Assembly: GCF_900659635.1 (NCBI RefSeq)
Contig: NZ_CAACVB010000026.1
Coordinates: forward strand, 1-56,666
Reading direction: 5' to 3'
From: Actinomadura roseirufa
GTDB lineage: Bacteria > Actinomycetota > Actinomycetes > Streptosporangiales > Streptosporangiaceae
Length of the DNA: 56,666 nucleotides
Below are positions 1 to 11,725 of this stretch, piece after piece. Both the position numbers and the translations under genes were made by a program. Within the stretch, counting starts at the first letter, position 1. Every line of letters starts with the position of its first letter. The notes beneath the pieces were generated by a model, which saw only the letters and a program-made list of their open reading frames with translations, made no database searches and was not told the origin of the DNA.

Positions 1-609
1 GACCGGCGACGCCAAGGCGCCCTGCCCTGTGGACGGCCCTGTGGACGGCCCCGCGGACGGCTCCGTGGACGGCTCGGCGGGCTGATCGGTGGCCGGGGTC
101 GTGCGGGCGGCCCGTGCGTGGGCGCCGCGCGCGGCCCGGCGGCCCCGGGAGCGCCGGGGGCGGAAGGACGCCCGCATCCACCGCGGCAGGTGCCGGTCGA
201 GGAAGCCGAAGGCGGTGTTGCGGTCGCGCAGGTGGACCAGCAGCAGCCCGCCCGGCTTCAGGGCGGCGACGAACCGGTCGAGGACGAGCTCGGCGTGCGG
301 GACCCGTTCGATGAGGTACGAGGCGTGCACGATGTCGTAGGCGCGCGGCGGCAGCGGGACGGTGCGCAGGTCGCCGAGGAACCAGGAGTCCAGGTCGGTG
401 CGCTCGCAGGTGCGGGCGCGCAGGTCGGGGGAGTCCAGGTCGACGCCCGTGACCAGGAGGTCGCGGTCGCCGAGCTCCAGCCCCGTGCCCCAGCCGCACC
501 CGGCCTCCAGGATGTGGATCCGCTGCAGGGGCTTCTCGTGGGCGTACTGTCGGGCGCGTTCTGAGAAGAGATCGCCGTCCTTGACGGGCGGCGTACGCAG
601 ATCGGTCAC
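1..609 (-). CDS. Class I SAM-dependent methyltransferase, 3' end beyond left edge
   Basis: The minus frame is open from a GTG at 609 to the window edge (203 codons), so the C-terminus is missing. Near residue 34 is the SAM-binding motif I, EAGCGWGTGLELGD, followed by an acidic motif II (VTGVDLDSPDL), then YDIVHASYLIERVPHAE and LKPGGLLLVHLRD, the usual post-motif order of a class I methyltransferase. The visible C-terminal part is a basic Arg/Ala stretch followed by a Pro/Ser/Thr/Glu repeat (TEPSAGPSTGP) encoded by 12-bp repeats at about 26-85, which looks like a linker or disordered tail. The substrate cannot be told. The start is chosen because it is the first GTG ahead of conserved sequence; no strong ribosome site is visible. 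It is divergent from mfd. Confidence 0.75.
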   Translation of the reverse strand, partial: MTDLRTPPVKDGDLFSERARQYAHEKPLQRIHILEAGCGWGTGLELGDRDLLVTGVDLDSPDLRARTCERTDLDSWFLGDLRTVPLPPRAYDIVHASYLIERVPHAELVLDRFVAALKPGGLLLVHLRDRNTAFGFLDRHLPRWMRASFRPRRSRGRRAARGAHARAARTTPATDQPAEPSTEPSAGPSTGPSTGQGALASPV

Positions 610-696
610 AGTCTCGCAGCGTAATCGTCCGACTGCGGACTGTCCGCTATTTGCCTATTCTTGGTAACCGTCGTGTCGCGCTCCGGACACACGCCC

Positions 697-735
697 GTGA
701 TGGACGGCCGTGATGGACGGCCGTGACGGGCGGCC
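697..735. repeat. Three 13-bp tandem units upstream of mfd
   Basis: GTGATGGACGGCC occurs at 697-709 and 710-722, and a diverged copy (GTGACGGGCGGCC) at 723-735. A related GTGGACGGCCGTCC, partly palindromic, follows near 747. The array lies in the 357-bp gap between the divergent methyltransferase and mfd, so it could be regulatory or simple slippage. Nothing else in the gap is convincing apart from a possible -10 (TACTCT near 881). Confidence 0.7.
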
Positions 736-966
736 GGTGGTAGGGCGTGGACGGCCGTCCAGCGCGCGGGGACGGGCGTTCCGGCGGGGGCCGGGCGCGC
801 GCGGGCCGCGAAGGCCGGAACGGGATCGGCGCGGACCGGCGCGGGGTGGGGCATGGCCTGCGCGAGGGCTCCAGGGGGCGCGTACTCTGGTACGCGGTTC
901 CGGGTCCGCGTGGATTCCGGGCTTTCGGGCTGCCCTGTTCAGGGCGACTGCGATCTTTTGCGGGCG

Positions 967-4560
<3,594 letters not shown>

Positions 4561-4614
4561 GCTGGCGCGCGCGAGATCGATCGGCGCAGACCACTCCGAC
4601 GAGATGGGGATTTC

Positions 4615-5295
4615 GTGCTCGGTAAGTCCATGCTCGGTAAGTCCATGAAGGCCGCCGCGGCGGCCCTGCTGGTGGCCGCGGCGCTGGCCGGCTGCGGCGA
4701 CACGCCGAAAGTGGGCACCGCCGCCGTCGTCGGCGGCGACCGCATCACCGTGACGTCGCTCAGCCGGACCGTCCGCGACTGGCGGGCCCAGTTCAAGACC
4801 GACCCGGTGGCCAACCAGATGCGGGCCAACCCGAACGACCCGGCGGAGCAGATGGGCGCGGAGGCGGGCGAGTCGGACGTGCGCGGCGCGCTGACGCTGC
4901 TGCTGAACTTCCGGGTGGCCGACCGGCTGGCGCGCGAGCAGGGCGTGCAGGTCTCGGACGGGCAGACCGACCAGGTGGTGGGCCTGCTGAACCAGCAGGG
5001 CGGCGCCGCCTCGATCACGCTGGCGAGCGGGCTGCCCCGGTCCCGGACGCGCGACCTCGCCCGGTACCTCGCCACCCAGCGGCTCCTGATGACGCGGCTC
5101 GGCGCGGACGGCAACCCGCAGAGCCCGCAGACCCAGCAGGCCGCCCAGCGTTGGAGCCAGCTGTTCCGCGGCGCCGCCGACGGGATGCACATCGAGATCA
5201 ACCCCCGGTACGGGACGTTCGACGCGGCCCGGGGCACCGTCGGCCCGGTCGCCTACCGGCTGTCCAGCCCCGAGTCGGGCGTCGACCGCCCATGA
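4615..5295 (+). CDS. SurA N-terminal-like lipoprotein
   Basis: Predicted exported lipoprotein of 226 aa: a short basic N-terminus, hydrophobic stretch AAAAALLVAAALAGC with lipobox LAGC, then a periplasmic-chaperone-like (SurA N-terminal) helical region. It has no recognisable PPIase domain, so a chaperone role outside the membrane is inferred only from family and synteny with mfd and mazG. The GTG at 4615 has GGGGA four bases upstream; ATGs at 4630 and 4645 are alternatives created by an exact 15-bp tandem duplication (4616-4645) that repeats LGKSM. The stop overlaps the mazG start by four bases (ATGA), implying translational coupling. Confidence 0.85.
   Translation: MLGKSMLGKSMKAAAAALLVAAALAGCGDTPKVGTAAVVGGDRITVTSLSRTVRDWRAQFKTDPVANQMRANPNDPAEQMGAEAGESDVRGALTLLLNFRVADRLAREQGVQVSDGQTDQVVGLLNQQGGAASITLASGLPRSRTRDLARYLATQRLLMTRLGADGNPQSPQTQQAAQRWSQLFRGAADGMHIEINPRYGTFDAARGTVGPVAYRLSSPESGVDRP
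4616..4645. repeat. Exact 15-bp tandem duplication at lipoprotein start
   Basis: TGCTCGGTAAGTCCA occurs twice back to back (4616-4630, 4631-4645). It duplicates the first five codons of the lipoprotein gene and creates three in-frame starts: GTG 4615, ATG 4630 and ATG 4645. Only the first has a recognisable ribosome site. Confidence 0.95.
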
Positions 5296-6275
5296 GCCTG
5301 ACCCTGCTCGCCACCACGCACCGCGTGGCGGCCGGCCTGCTGACGTGGAAGGCGTGGGAGGCGCTCCGCTCGGCCGACCGGGTGCTGGTCCGCCCGGACC
5401 ATCCGCTGCTGCCCGCGCTGGCCGACGCGGAGGTCGTCCCGGAGCCGGTGGAGACGCCCGATCCCGCCGCGCTGGTGGCGGCGGCGCGGGACGCGGACGT
5501 GCTGTGGGTGGCGGCGCCGGAGGGCGACGAGGCGCTGATGCGCGAGGTCGGCGCCCTGGTCGTCGGCGACCCGCTGGACGTCGAGGTGCTGCACGGATCC
5601 TACGACCTGCCCGGCGCCCGGCTGCTCGACCTCGTTTCGGTGATGGACACGCTGCGCCGAGAGTGCCCCTGGGACCGCGAGCAGACGCACGTCACGCTGG
5701 TGCCGTACCTGCTGGAGGAGGCGTACGAGGTCCTCGACACCGTCGAGTCCGGCGACCTCGGCGCGCTGCGCGAGGAACTGGGCGACGTGCTCATGCAGGT
5801 GGCCTTCCACTCGGTGGTGGCCGCCGAGCGCGCCGACGAGACCGCGTTCACCATCGACGACGTGGCGGGCGGGATCGTCGACAAGCTCGTCCGGCGGCAT
5901 CCGCACGTGTTCGCCGGCGTGACGGTGGACGGCGCGGACGAGGTCAACGCCAACTGGGAGCAGATCAAGGCCGCCGAGCGGGCCGAGAAGAGCGGCGCGG
6001 AGGCGTCGGCGCTGGACGGGGTCCCGATGGGGCAGCCCGCGCTGGCGCTGGCCGCGCAGCTCCAGCGCCGGGCGGCGCGGATGGGGGCGCCCGCCGGGCT
6101 CGCGCCGGGGCCGGAGGGCACCGCGGACACCGGTGCCGACCTGGGCGTCCGGCTCTTCGAGCTGGCCGGCGAGGCGGTGCGGCGGGGCACCGATCCCGAG
6201 GCGGAGTTGCGCGCGGTTTCGCGGGTATTCCGCGATCGTGTCAGAGCCTGGGAACGGCACGAGCAGGGCCACTGA
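5292..6275 (+). CDS. mazG: Nucleoside triphosphate pyrophosphohydrolase MazG
   Basis: House-cleaning NTPase, 327 aa, hydrolysing (d)NTPs to monophosphate and PPi. An N-terminal region of about 110 aa typical of actinobacterial MazG precedes the catalytic domain. The catalytic helices show DTLRRECPWDREQTH near 118, the acidic EEAYEVLD near 142 and EELGDVLMQVAFHS near 160, which give the four Mg-binding carboxylates (EExxE and ExxD). WEQIKAAE and a C-terminal helical region complete the fold. The start ATG at 5292 overlaps the previous stop. It lies between the lipoprotein and the penicillin-binding protein on one strand. Confidence 0.95.
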   Translation: MSLTLLATTHRVAAGLLTWKAWEALRSADRVLVRPDHPLLPALADAEVVPEPVETPDPAALVAAARDADVLWVAAPEGDEALMREVGALVVGDPLDVEVLHGSYDLPGARLLDLVSVMDTLRRECPWDREQTHVTLVPYLLEEAYEVLDTVESGDLGALREELGDVLMQVAFHSVVAAERADETAFTIDDVAGGIVDKLVRRHPHVFAGVTVDGADEVNANWEQIKAAERAEKSGAEASALDGVPMGQPALALAAQLQRRAARMGAPAGLAPGPEGTADTGADLGVRLFELAGEAVRRGTDPEAELRAVSRVFRDRVRAWERHEQGH

Positions 6276-6345
6276 TTCGGGGGATTACACCCGGAAGATC
6301 GCCGATGGGGTGGTCTGGCGAGAGACGCGCGTCTACCCTGGGCCC

Positions 6346-8826
6346 GTGCCGACCGAGGGTTGGAGTGACGGCGGGGCTTCCCGCCCCGTGACGGGACGCC
6401 GCCCGCGCCGGCTGCTCGCCGGGTCGACCACGCGCGCCGAGAAGCTCCGCGCGCTGCGCGGGCTCGGCGTGCTCGGCGGCCTCGCCGGTGTGCTCGTCGC
6501 GCTGATGATCCTGCCCACCGCCTGTACCGCGGGCGTCGGGGCCCGGGACGCGGCGGGCTGGTTCGGGAGCGAACCGGAGGACCTCACCACCTCCGGCGTC
6601 CCGCAGCGCTCGAAGATCCTCGCCGCGGACGGTTCCACGATCGCCACGTTCTTCTACCAGAACCGGGTGGACGTCCCGCTCGCCCAGATCGCGCCGATCG
6701 TCCGCCGCGCCGTCCTCGCCATCGAGGACAGCCGCTTCTACGAGCACGGCGCCATCGACTCCCAGGGGACGCTGCGCGCGCTGGCGAGCAACCTCACCAG
6801 CGGCCAGGTGACCCAGGGCGGCTCGGGCATCACCCAGCAGTACGTGAAGAACCTGCTGCTCGCGCAGGCCGACTCGGCCGCCGAGCAGCGCGCCGCCAAG
6901 GAGATCTCCGCGGCCCGCAAGATCCGCGAGCTGCGGTACGCGGTCGCGCTGGAGCGGCGCTTCTCCAAGGACGAGATCCTCCGCCGCTACCTCAACATCG
7001 CCTACTACGGCGACGGCGCGTACGGCATCGAGGCCGCGTCCCGGCACTACTTCTCCAAGCCGGCGGCCCGGCTGGACCTCGCCGAGGCGGCGCTGCTCGC
7101 GGGCGTCGTCCGCTACCCCTACGCCTACGAGCCGGTGCACCACCCCGGCGTGGCCCGCGAGCGCCGCGACACGGTCCTGACGCGGATGGCCGAGCTCGGC
7201 TGGATCCCCCGCGCGCAGGCCGAGGCCACCGCCCGGCAGCCCATCAGGCTGCGCGTGCGGGACGTCAAGAGCGGCTGCGTCACCAGCGGCGCCCCGTTCT
7301 TCTGCGACTACGTCCAGCGCGAGATCCTCACCAGCCCCGTCTTCGGGCGGACGCCCGGCGAGCGGGAGAAGCTGCTCAAACGGGGCGGCCTCACCATCCG
7401 CACGACGCTGGACCGGCGGGCGCAGCGGGCCGCGCAGCGCGCCGTCGACGAGCACGTCCCGCCGAAGAACTCCGCCCGCAAGGCCGCGGCGGAGGCGATG
7501 GTGCAGCCCGGCACCGGCGAGATCAAGGCGATGGTCGTCGACCGCAGGCTCGGGGCCGACCGGGAGCGCGGCAAGACCTGGATCAACTTCGCCGCCGACG
7601 CCGACCACGGCTCCAGCATCGGCATGCAGGCCGGGTCCACGTTCAAGGTGTTCACCCTGGCCGCCGCGCTGGACCAGGACCTGCCGTTCGGGACCCGGCT
7701 GATGGCGCCGCGCGAGTACACCCCCGTCGGCTACCGCGACTGCAAGGGCCACCGCGTCGGCGACCCGGACGCCGAGCTGCGCAACTCCGCCGACGGCGAG
7801 GGCGGCAGGACGTTCAGCCTCGTCACCGGCACCCAGCACTCCGTCAACACGTTCTTCCTCGCGCTGGAGAAGAAGGTCGGGCTCTGCGAGACGGTGAAGA
7901 TGGCCGAGCGGCTCGGGATGCGGCAGGCCGGTGGCAAGCCGCTGGAGCAGTACCCGTCGTTCACGCTCGGTTTCAACCCCGTGTCGCCGGTGCGGCTCGC
8001 GGCGGCGTACGCGGCGTTCGGCGCGCGGGGCCGCTACTGCTCCCCGGTCGCGATCCGGGCGATCATCGACGCCGCCGGGCACCGGATGAAGGTCCCGGGC
8101 GGCTCCTGCGGGCAGGCCCTCGACAAGGACGTCGCCGACGCCGTCAACCACGTCCTGCGCGGGGTCCTGACCAAGGGCACCGCGAAGGGCATGGGCCTCG
8201 ACCGTCCCGCCGCGGGCAAGACCGGTACCGTCGACAACTTCTCCGCAGCCTGGTTCGCCGGATACACCCCGGACCTCGCGGCGGCCGTGTGGGTCGGCGA
8301 CCCGCGGGGCGGCTACAAGTACCCGATGGAAGACCTGTGCATGGACGGGGAGTGCTACGGCGCCGTCTTCGGGGCGACCATTCCCGCGCCCATCTGGCGG
8401 CAGAGCATGCTCGGCGCGCTGGAGGACACGCCGGCCACTCCGTTCCACGCGCCCGACTCGCGGTTCTTCAGCGAGGGGTCGGGCGAGGACAAGACGAAGA
8501 TCCCCGACGTGCGCGGGCTGAAGCCCGGTGAGGCCGCCGCCCGGCTCCGCGCCGCCGGGTTCACGACCGACGTCGGGGCGCCGGTCGAGTCCGGCCGGTA
8601 CCCGAAGGGGACCGTCGCGGAGATGTCCCCGGGGCCGGGCTCCGCGGAGCCGGGCGAAACGATCGTCCTGCGCGTCAGCAAGGGCTCCCCGAACGGCCCG
8701 GGCCTCCCCGACGGCGACCCCGGTCCCGGCCCCGATGACAACGGCCGGCCGACGCCTTCGGCGCCGCCCTCGACGCCGCCGCCGCAGGAGCCGTTCCCGA
8801 CCGGACGCCCCGGGCAGCACGGCTGA
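6346..8826 (+). CDS. Class A penicillin-binding protein with PASTA domain
   Basis: Bifunctional peptidoglycan synthase, about 826 aa. There is a basic cytoplasmic tail, one membrane anchor near 36-58 (GGLAGVLVALMILPTAC), then the GT51 glycosyltransferase domain (EDSRFYEHGAID near 126, QGGSGITQQYVKNLL near 156). The transpeptidase domain has STFK near 430, SVN near 497 and KTGT near 624. One PASTA domain sits near 718-780 (IPDVRGLKPGEAAARL), followed by a Pro/Gly-rich tail. The start is uncertain: GTG 6346 lies seven bases after a TACCCT -10-like box at 6333, suggesting a leaderless message; GTG 6310 is an alternative. Longer frames overlap mazG and lack conservation signals. Confidence 0.93.
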   Translation: MPTEGWSDGGASRPVTGRRPRRLLAGSTTRAEKLRALRGLGVLGGLAGVLVALMILPTACTAGVGARDAAGWFGSEPEDLTTSGVPQRSKILAADGSTIATFFYQNRVDVPLAQIAPIVRRAVLAIEDSRFYEHGAIDSQGTLRALASNLTSGQVTQGGSGITQQYVKNLLLAQADSAAEQRAAKEISAARKIRELRYAVALERRFSKDEILRRYLNIAYYGDGAYGIEAASRHYFSKPAARLDLAEAALLAGVVRYPYAYEPVHHPGVARERRDTVLTRMAELGWIPRAQAEATARQPIRLRVRDVKSGCVTSGAPFFCDYVQREILTSPVFGRTPGEREKLLKRGGLTIRTTLDRRAQRAAQRAVDEHVPPKNSARKAAAEAMVQPGTGEIKAMVVDRRLGADRERGKTWINFAADADHGSSIGMQAGSTFKVFTLAAALDQDLPFGTRLMAPREYTPVGYRDCKGHRVGDPDAELRNSADGEGGRTFSLVTGTQHSVNTFFLALEKKVGLCETVKMAERLGMRQAGGKPLEQYPSFTLGFNPVSPVRLAAAYAAFGARGRYCSPVAIRAIIDAAGHRMKVPGGSCGQALDKDVADAVNHVLRGVLTKGTAKGMGLDRPAAGKTGTVDNFSAAWFAGYTPDLAAAVWVGDPRGGYKYPMEDLCMDGECYGAVFGATIPAPIWRQSMLGALEDTPATPFHAPDSRFFSEGSGEDKTKIPDVRGLKPGEAAARLRAAGFTTDVGAPVESGRYPKGTVAEMSPGPGSAEPGETIVLRVSKGSPNGPGLPDGDPGPGPDDNGRPTPSAPPSTPPPQEPFPTGRPGQHG

Positions 8827-8949
8827 CCTGCGCCTTCCCGTCCCCGGCCGGGCCCGCTTCCGGTGCCCGGCCCGTGTGATCGTCCGGACGCCGGGTAGAT
8901 CATTCGACGGGGGCCCGCCGCCCCCAGGGGGTTCTGTCGGGGGGAACGC

Positions 8950-9894
8950 ATGCGAGCCATCGCCGTGTCCGAGTACGGCGCCACACCGGCGCCGACGCAT
9001 CTGCCGCGCCCGCGACCGGGACCGGGGGAGATCCTCGTCCGGCTGATCGCGGCCGGTCTCAACCCGCTCGACTGGAAGGTCGCCGACGGCCTGCTCAAGG
9101 ACTCGGTGGACGCGCCGTTCCCGCTCATCCTCGGCCAGGACGGCGCGGGCGTCGTCGAGGAGGTCGGCGAGGGCGTCACCCGGCTGCGGCACGGCGAGCA
9201 GGTCTACGGGTCCTTCTTCGGCGTCGCCCGCGGCCTCGGCAGCTACGCCGAGTACACGCTGGCCGAGGACGACGGGCCGGTCGCCCGGATGCCCGACGGC
9301 ATGATCTACACCGAGGCCGCGGCGGTGCCGACCGCGTGCATGACCGCGCTGGCGCTGGTGGAGCGGGCGCACGTGGACGAGGGGCAGACCGTCCTGGTCG
9401 TCGGCGCCACCGGCGGTGTCGGCCAGGCCGTGGTGCAGCTCGCCGCCGACACCGGCGCCACGGTGATCGCCACCGCGCGCGAGGGCATGGCCGCGCAGAT
9501 GCGGCGGCTCGGCGCGGAGGCGACCGTCGACCACTCCCTCGGCGACCTCAACGGCCAGGTCCTCGCCGTCCACGCCGACGGCATCGACGCCGTCCTCGAC
9601 ATGGTCAGCGACACCGCCGGGACCGAGGAGATCGCGCAGCTGCTCCGGCCGGGCGGGATCTACGCCAGCACCACGTGGGCGGTGAATCCCGACGCGATGG
9701 CCGCCCGGGAGCTGCGCGGGCTGAACTTCGAGGGCGAGCCGTCCGCCGAGTTGCTGGAGCGGGTCTCCGACCTCATCGACGCGAGCCGGCTGCGCGTCGT
9801 GATCGAGCGGGAGGTGCCGCTGGAGGAGGCGCCCGCCGCGCTGGCCGCCAACCGCGCCGGCGGCGCCCGGGGCAAGACCGTCATCCGCATCTAG
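8950..9894 (+). CDS. NADPH:quinone oxidoreductase-like MDR family protein
   Basis: Medium-chain dehydrogenase/reductase, 314 aa, of the zinc-free quinone oxidoreductase type. The N-terminal GroES-like half carries PGEILVRLIAAGLNPLDWKV and GQDGAGVVEEVGEGV; the Rossmann half has VVGATGGVGQAVVQLA near 148. The catalytic zinc ligands of alcohol dehydrogenases are not evident. It probably reduces quinones or enones with NADPH; the physiological substrate is unknown. GGGGG lies upstream of ATG 8950. The gap before it (8827-8949) suggests a separate transcript from the PBP. Confidence 0.88.
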   Translation: MRAIAVSEYGATPAPTHLPRPRPGPGEILVRLIAAGLNPLDWKVADGLLKDSVDAPFPLILGQDGAGVVEEVGEGVTRLRHGEQVYGSFFGVARGLGSYAEYTLAEDDGPVARMPDGMIYTEAAAVPTACMTALALVERAHVDEGQTVLVVGATGGVGQAVVQLAADTGATVIATAREGMAAQMRRLGAEATVDHSLGDLNGQVLAVHADGIDAVLDMVSDTAGTEEIAQLLRPGGIYASTTWAVNPDAMAARELRGLNFEGEPSAELLERVSDLIDASRLRVVIEREVPLEEAPAALAANRAGGARGKTVIRI

Positions 9895-9984
9895 CGTGTT
9901 TACCGGACCGGGCCCGGGGCAGATCCACGCGCTCACGCGAACGGCGCGGCCGGCGCGGGAAGCCCGCGCCCATGAGGGGGACGC

Positions 9985-10185
9985 ATGAACGACGCTGACA
10001 GACAGGCCCGGATCCGCGAGATCGACGAGGCGCTCGCGCGGCTCCGCGCGGACCTCACCCCGCCGCCGGGCGAACCGCGCGACTTCGTCGACGCCGGCCA
10101 GGACCTCGCCGCCCGCGAGGAGCTGGGCGGCCAGATCGAGGCGCTGGAGAGCGAGCGCCGCCGCCTCACCGGCGAGGTGCCCTGA
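9985..10185 (+). CDS. Small coiled-coil protein of unknown function
   Basis: A 66-aa acidic/basic helical protein (RIREIDEALARLRADL then LGGQIEALESERRRLTG), with heptad-like spacing suggesting a short coiled coil broken by a Pro-rich turn (TPPPGEPRDF). GAGGGGG seven bases before ATG 9985 supports translation. No signal peptide, cysteine or catalytic motif is seen. It converges with the kinase gene, leaving seven bases between stops. Function not recognised. Confidence 0.65.
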   Translation: MNDADRQARIREIDEALARLRADLTPPPGEPRDFVDAGQDLAAREELGGQIEALESERRRLTGEVP

Positions 10186-10192
10186 GGGCGCC

Positions 10193-11689
10193 TCAGTCCT
10201 CCTCCCGTTCGGCGGGCGGCAGCGCGGGCAGGCGCAGCACGAACCGGGCGCCGCGGACGTCGTCGGTGCGGTCGTGGAGGGACAGCGTGCCGCCGTGGGC
10301 CTGCGCGATGTCGCGGGAGATGGCGAGGCCGAGCCCGGTGCCGCCGGCGTCGCGGTGCCGGCCCTCGGCCAGCCGGGTGAAGCGCTCGAAGATCCGTTCC
10401 CGGTCCGCCGGCGCGATCCCCTGCCCGTCGTCGATGACCTCGACCACGGCCGCCGACGGGGGCCGCGTCCCGATGATCACCGTGACCGCGGAGACCGCGT
10501 GCCGGTCGGCGTTGTCGATGAGGTTCGTCAGCAGCCGGGCCAGCTCGCTGCGGCCCCCGGTCACCCGTACCTCGCCCTCCGACAGCACGGTCACCTGGGC
10601 GCGCCGGGGGCGGCGCAGGACCTCCTGGTCCGCCAGCTCCGTCAGGTCCACGGCCTCGCGCTGGAAGTCCTTGTCGGCCTCCAGCCGCGCCAGCGCCAGC
10701 AGGTCGTCCACCACGGCGCCCAGCCGGTCGGTGTTGTTCAGGATGGCCCCCAAGGTCTCGTGGACGTCCATGTCGTCCGGGTGGGCCAGGGCCAGCTCCA
10801 GCTCCATCCGCAGCCCGGCGAGAGGACTGCGCAGCTCGTGCGAGACGTCGGAGACGAACGCCCGCTGCCGCGCCACCGCCTGCTCCAGCCGGTCCAGGGT
10901 GGCGTTGACGCTCTGCGCGAGCAGCGCCACCTCGTCGCGCCGCGGGGGCACCGGCACCCGGCGCTCCAGGTCGGTGGCGGTGATCTCGTCTAGCTCGCGG
11001 CGGATCTCCTCGACCGGCCGCAGCGTCCGGCTCGCCGACATCCACGTCCCGAAGCCCACCAGGCCCGTGATCAGCGGGATGCCGAGCGCCATCAGCGCCG
11101 CCGGGAACGGGCGGGGGACGAGCCCCGGCGCGTGGTCGAGCGTGTAGACGTACCGCTCGCCCTCGGGGGTCGCCACCCGGAACTCCACGACCAGGAAGCA
11201 GGGGCCGTCGGGGGCGTCGATCCCGCAGACGCGGCCGTCGCGGCGGTCGTCCTCGCGCGGCGGCGGCGGAAACCGGACCGGCGGCCGGCCCCGCATCCGC
11301 TCGGTGGCGGCGACCACCCGCCCGTCCGGGGTGACGACCTGCTGGAGGGTGTCCTCGGGCAGGGTGCCCTGCCGCCCGCCGGAGTGCAGGAACGTCGCCG
11401 TCCGGGTCCCGGCCCTGGCGAGGTCGCGTATCGTCTCGGCCGTCGCCTGGCGCCTGAGCAGGACCAGCAGGGCCGCGTACAACGCGCTCGACAGCAGGAG
11501 CGCCGCCAGGGCCGCCGAGATGGTCGCCCGGATGCGGATCTCCGGATACCGCAGCACGATCCGCCAGATCCAGCGGGTCAGCGCCCTGAAGAGACGGTGC
11601 GGCCGGACACGGATGACGACCTCCTCGGTGCGCGTGCCACTACCCGGAGGTTCTTGCCAGAGCAGGGCAAACGCGACCGTCCGGACCAA
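10193..11689 (-). CDS. HAMP-domain sensor histidine kinase, no adjacent regulator
   Basis: Membrane two-component kinase, up to 498 aa. Transmembrane helices near 57-77 and 198-218 flank an extracytoplasmic sensor of about 120 aa containing two cysteines (CGIDAPDGPC). A HAMP linker, HisKA box HELRSPLAGLR (phospho-His near 283), N box NLIDNADRH, G1 DDGQGIA and G2 GGTGLGLAIS follow. No response regulator is adjacent, so its partner is elsewhere or lost. The start is weak: TTG 11689 falls inside a terminator-like stem; GTG at 11557 is the next strong option. A GGAGG near 11620 is followed by an out-of-frame GTG. It lies downstream of the importer operon on the same strand. Confidence 0.9.
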   Translation of the reverse strand: MVRTVAFALLWQEPPGSGTRTEEVVIRVRPHRLFRALTRWIWRIVLRYPEIRIRATISAALAALLLSSALYAALLVLLRRQATAETIRDLARAGTRTATFLHSGGRQGTLPEDTLQQVVTPDGRVVAATERMRGRPPVRFPPPPREDDRRDGRVCGIDAPDGPCFLVVEFRVATPEGERYVYTLDHAPGLVPRPFPAALMALGIPLITGLVGFGTWMSASRTLRPVEEIRRELDEITATDLERRVPVPPRRDEVALLAQSVNATLDRLEQAVARQRAFVSDVSHELRSPLAGLRMELELALAHPDDMDVHETLGAILNNTDRLGAVVDDLLALARLEADKDFQREAVDLTELADQEVLRRPRRAQVTVLSEGEVRVTGGRSELARLLTNLIDNADRHAVSAVTVIIGTRPPSAAVVEVIDDGQGIAPADRERIFERFTRLAEGRHRDAGGTGLGLAISRDIAQAHGGTLSLHDRTDDVRGARFVLRLPALPPAEREED

Positions 11690-11715
11690 GTAAAAGATCG
11701 TTGGCCCGGACGGTC
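11675..11715 (-). terminator. Stem-loop between importer operon and kinase gene
   Basis: Arms 11675-11687 (GACCGTCCGGACC) and 11703-11715 pair with one mismatch around a 15-nt loop. It lies just after the permease stop, so it can end the importer transcript, but it also covers the 5'-most candidate start of the kinase. Confidence 0.6.
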
Positions 11716-11725
11716 CGTTCCGGCG

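Noticed and set aside
6241..9936. Long antisense frame across the PBP and oxidoreductase genes
   Set aside because: Same bias effect; no motifs, low-complexity Arg/Gly/Asp sequence.
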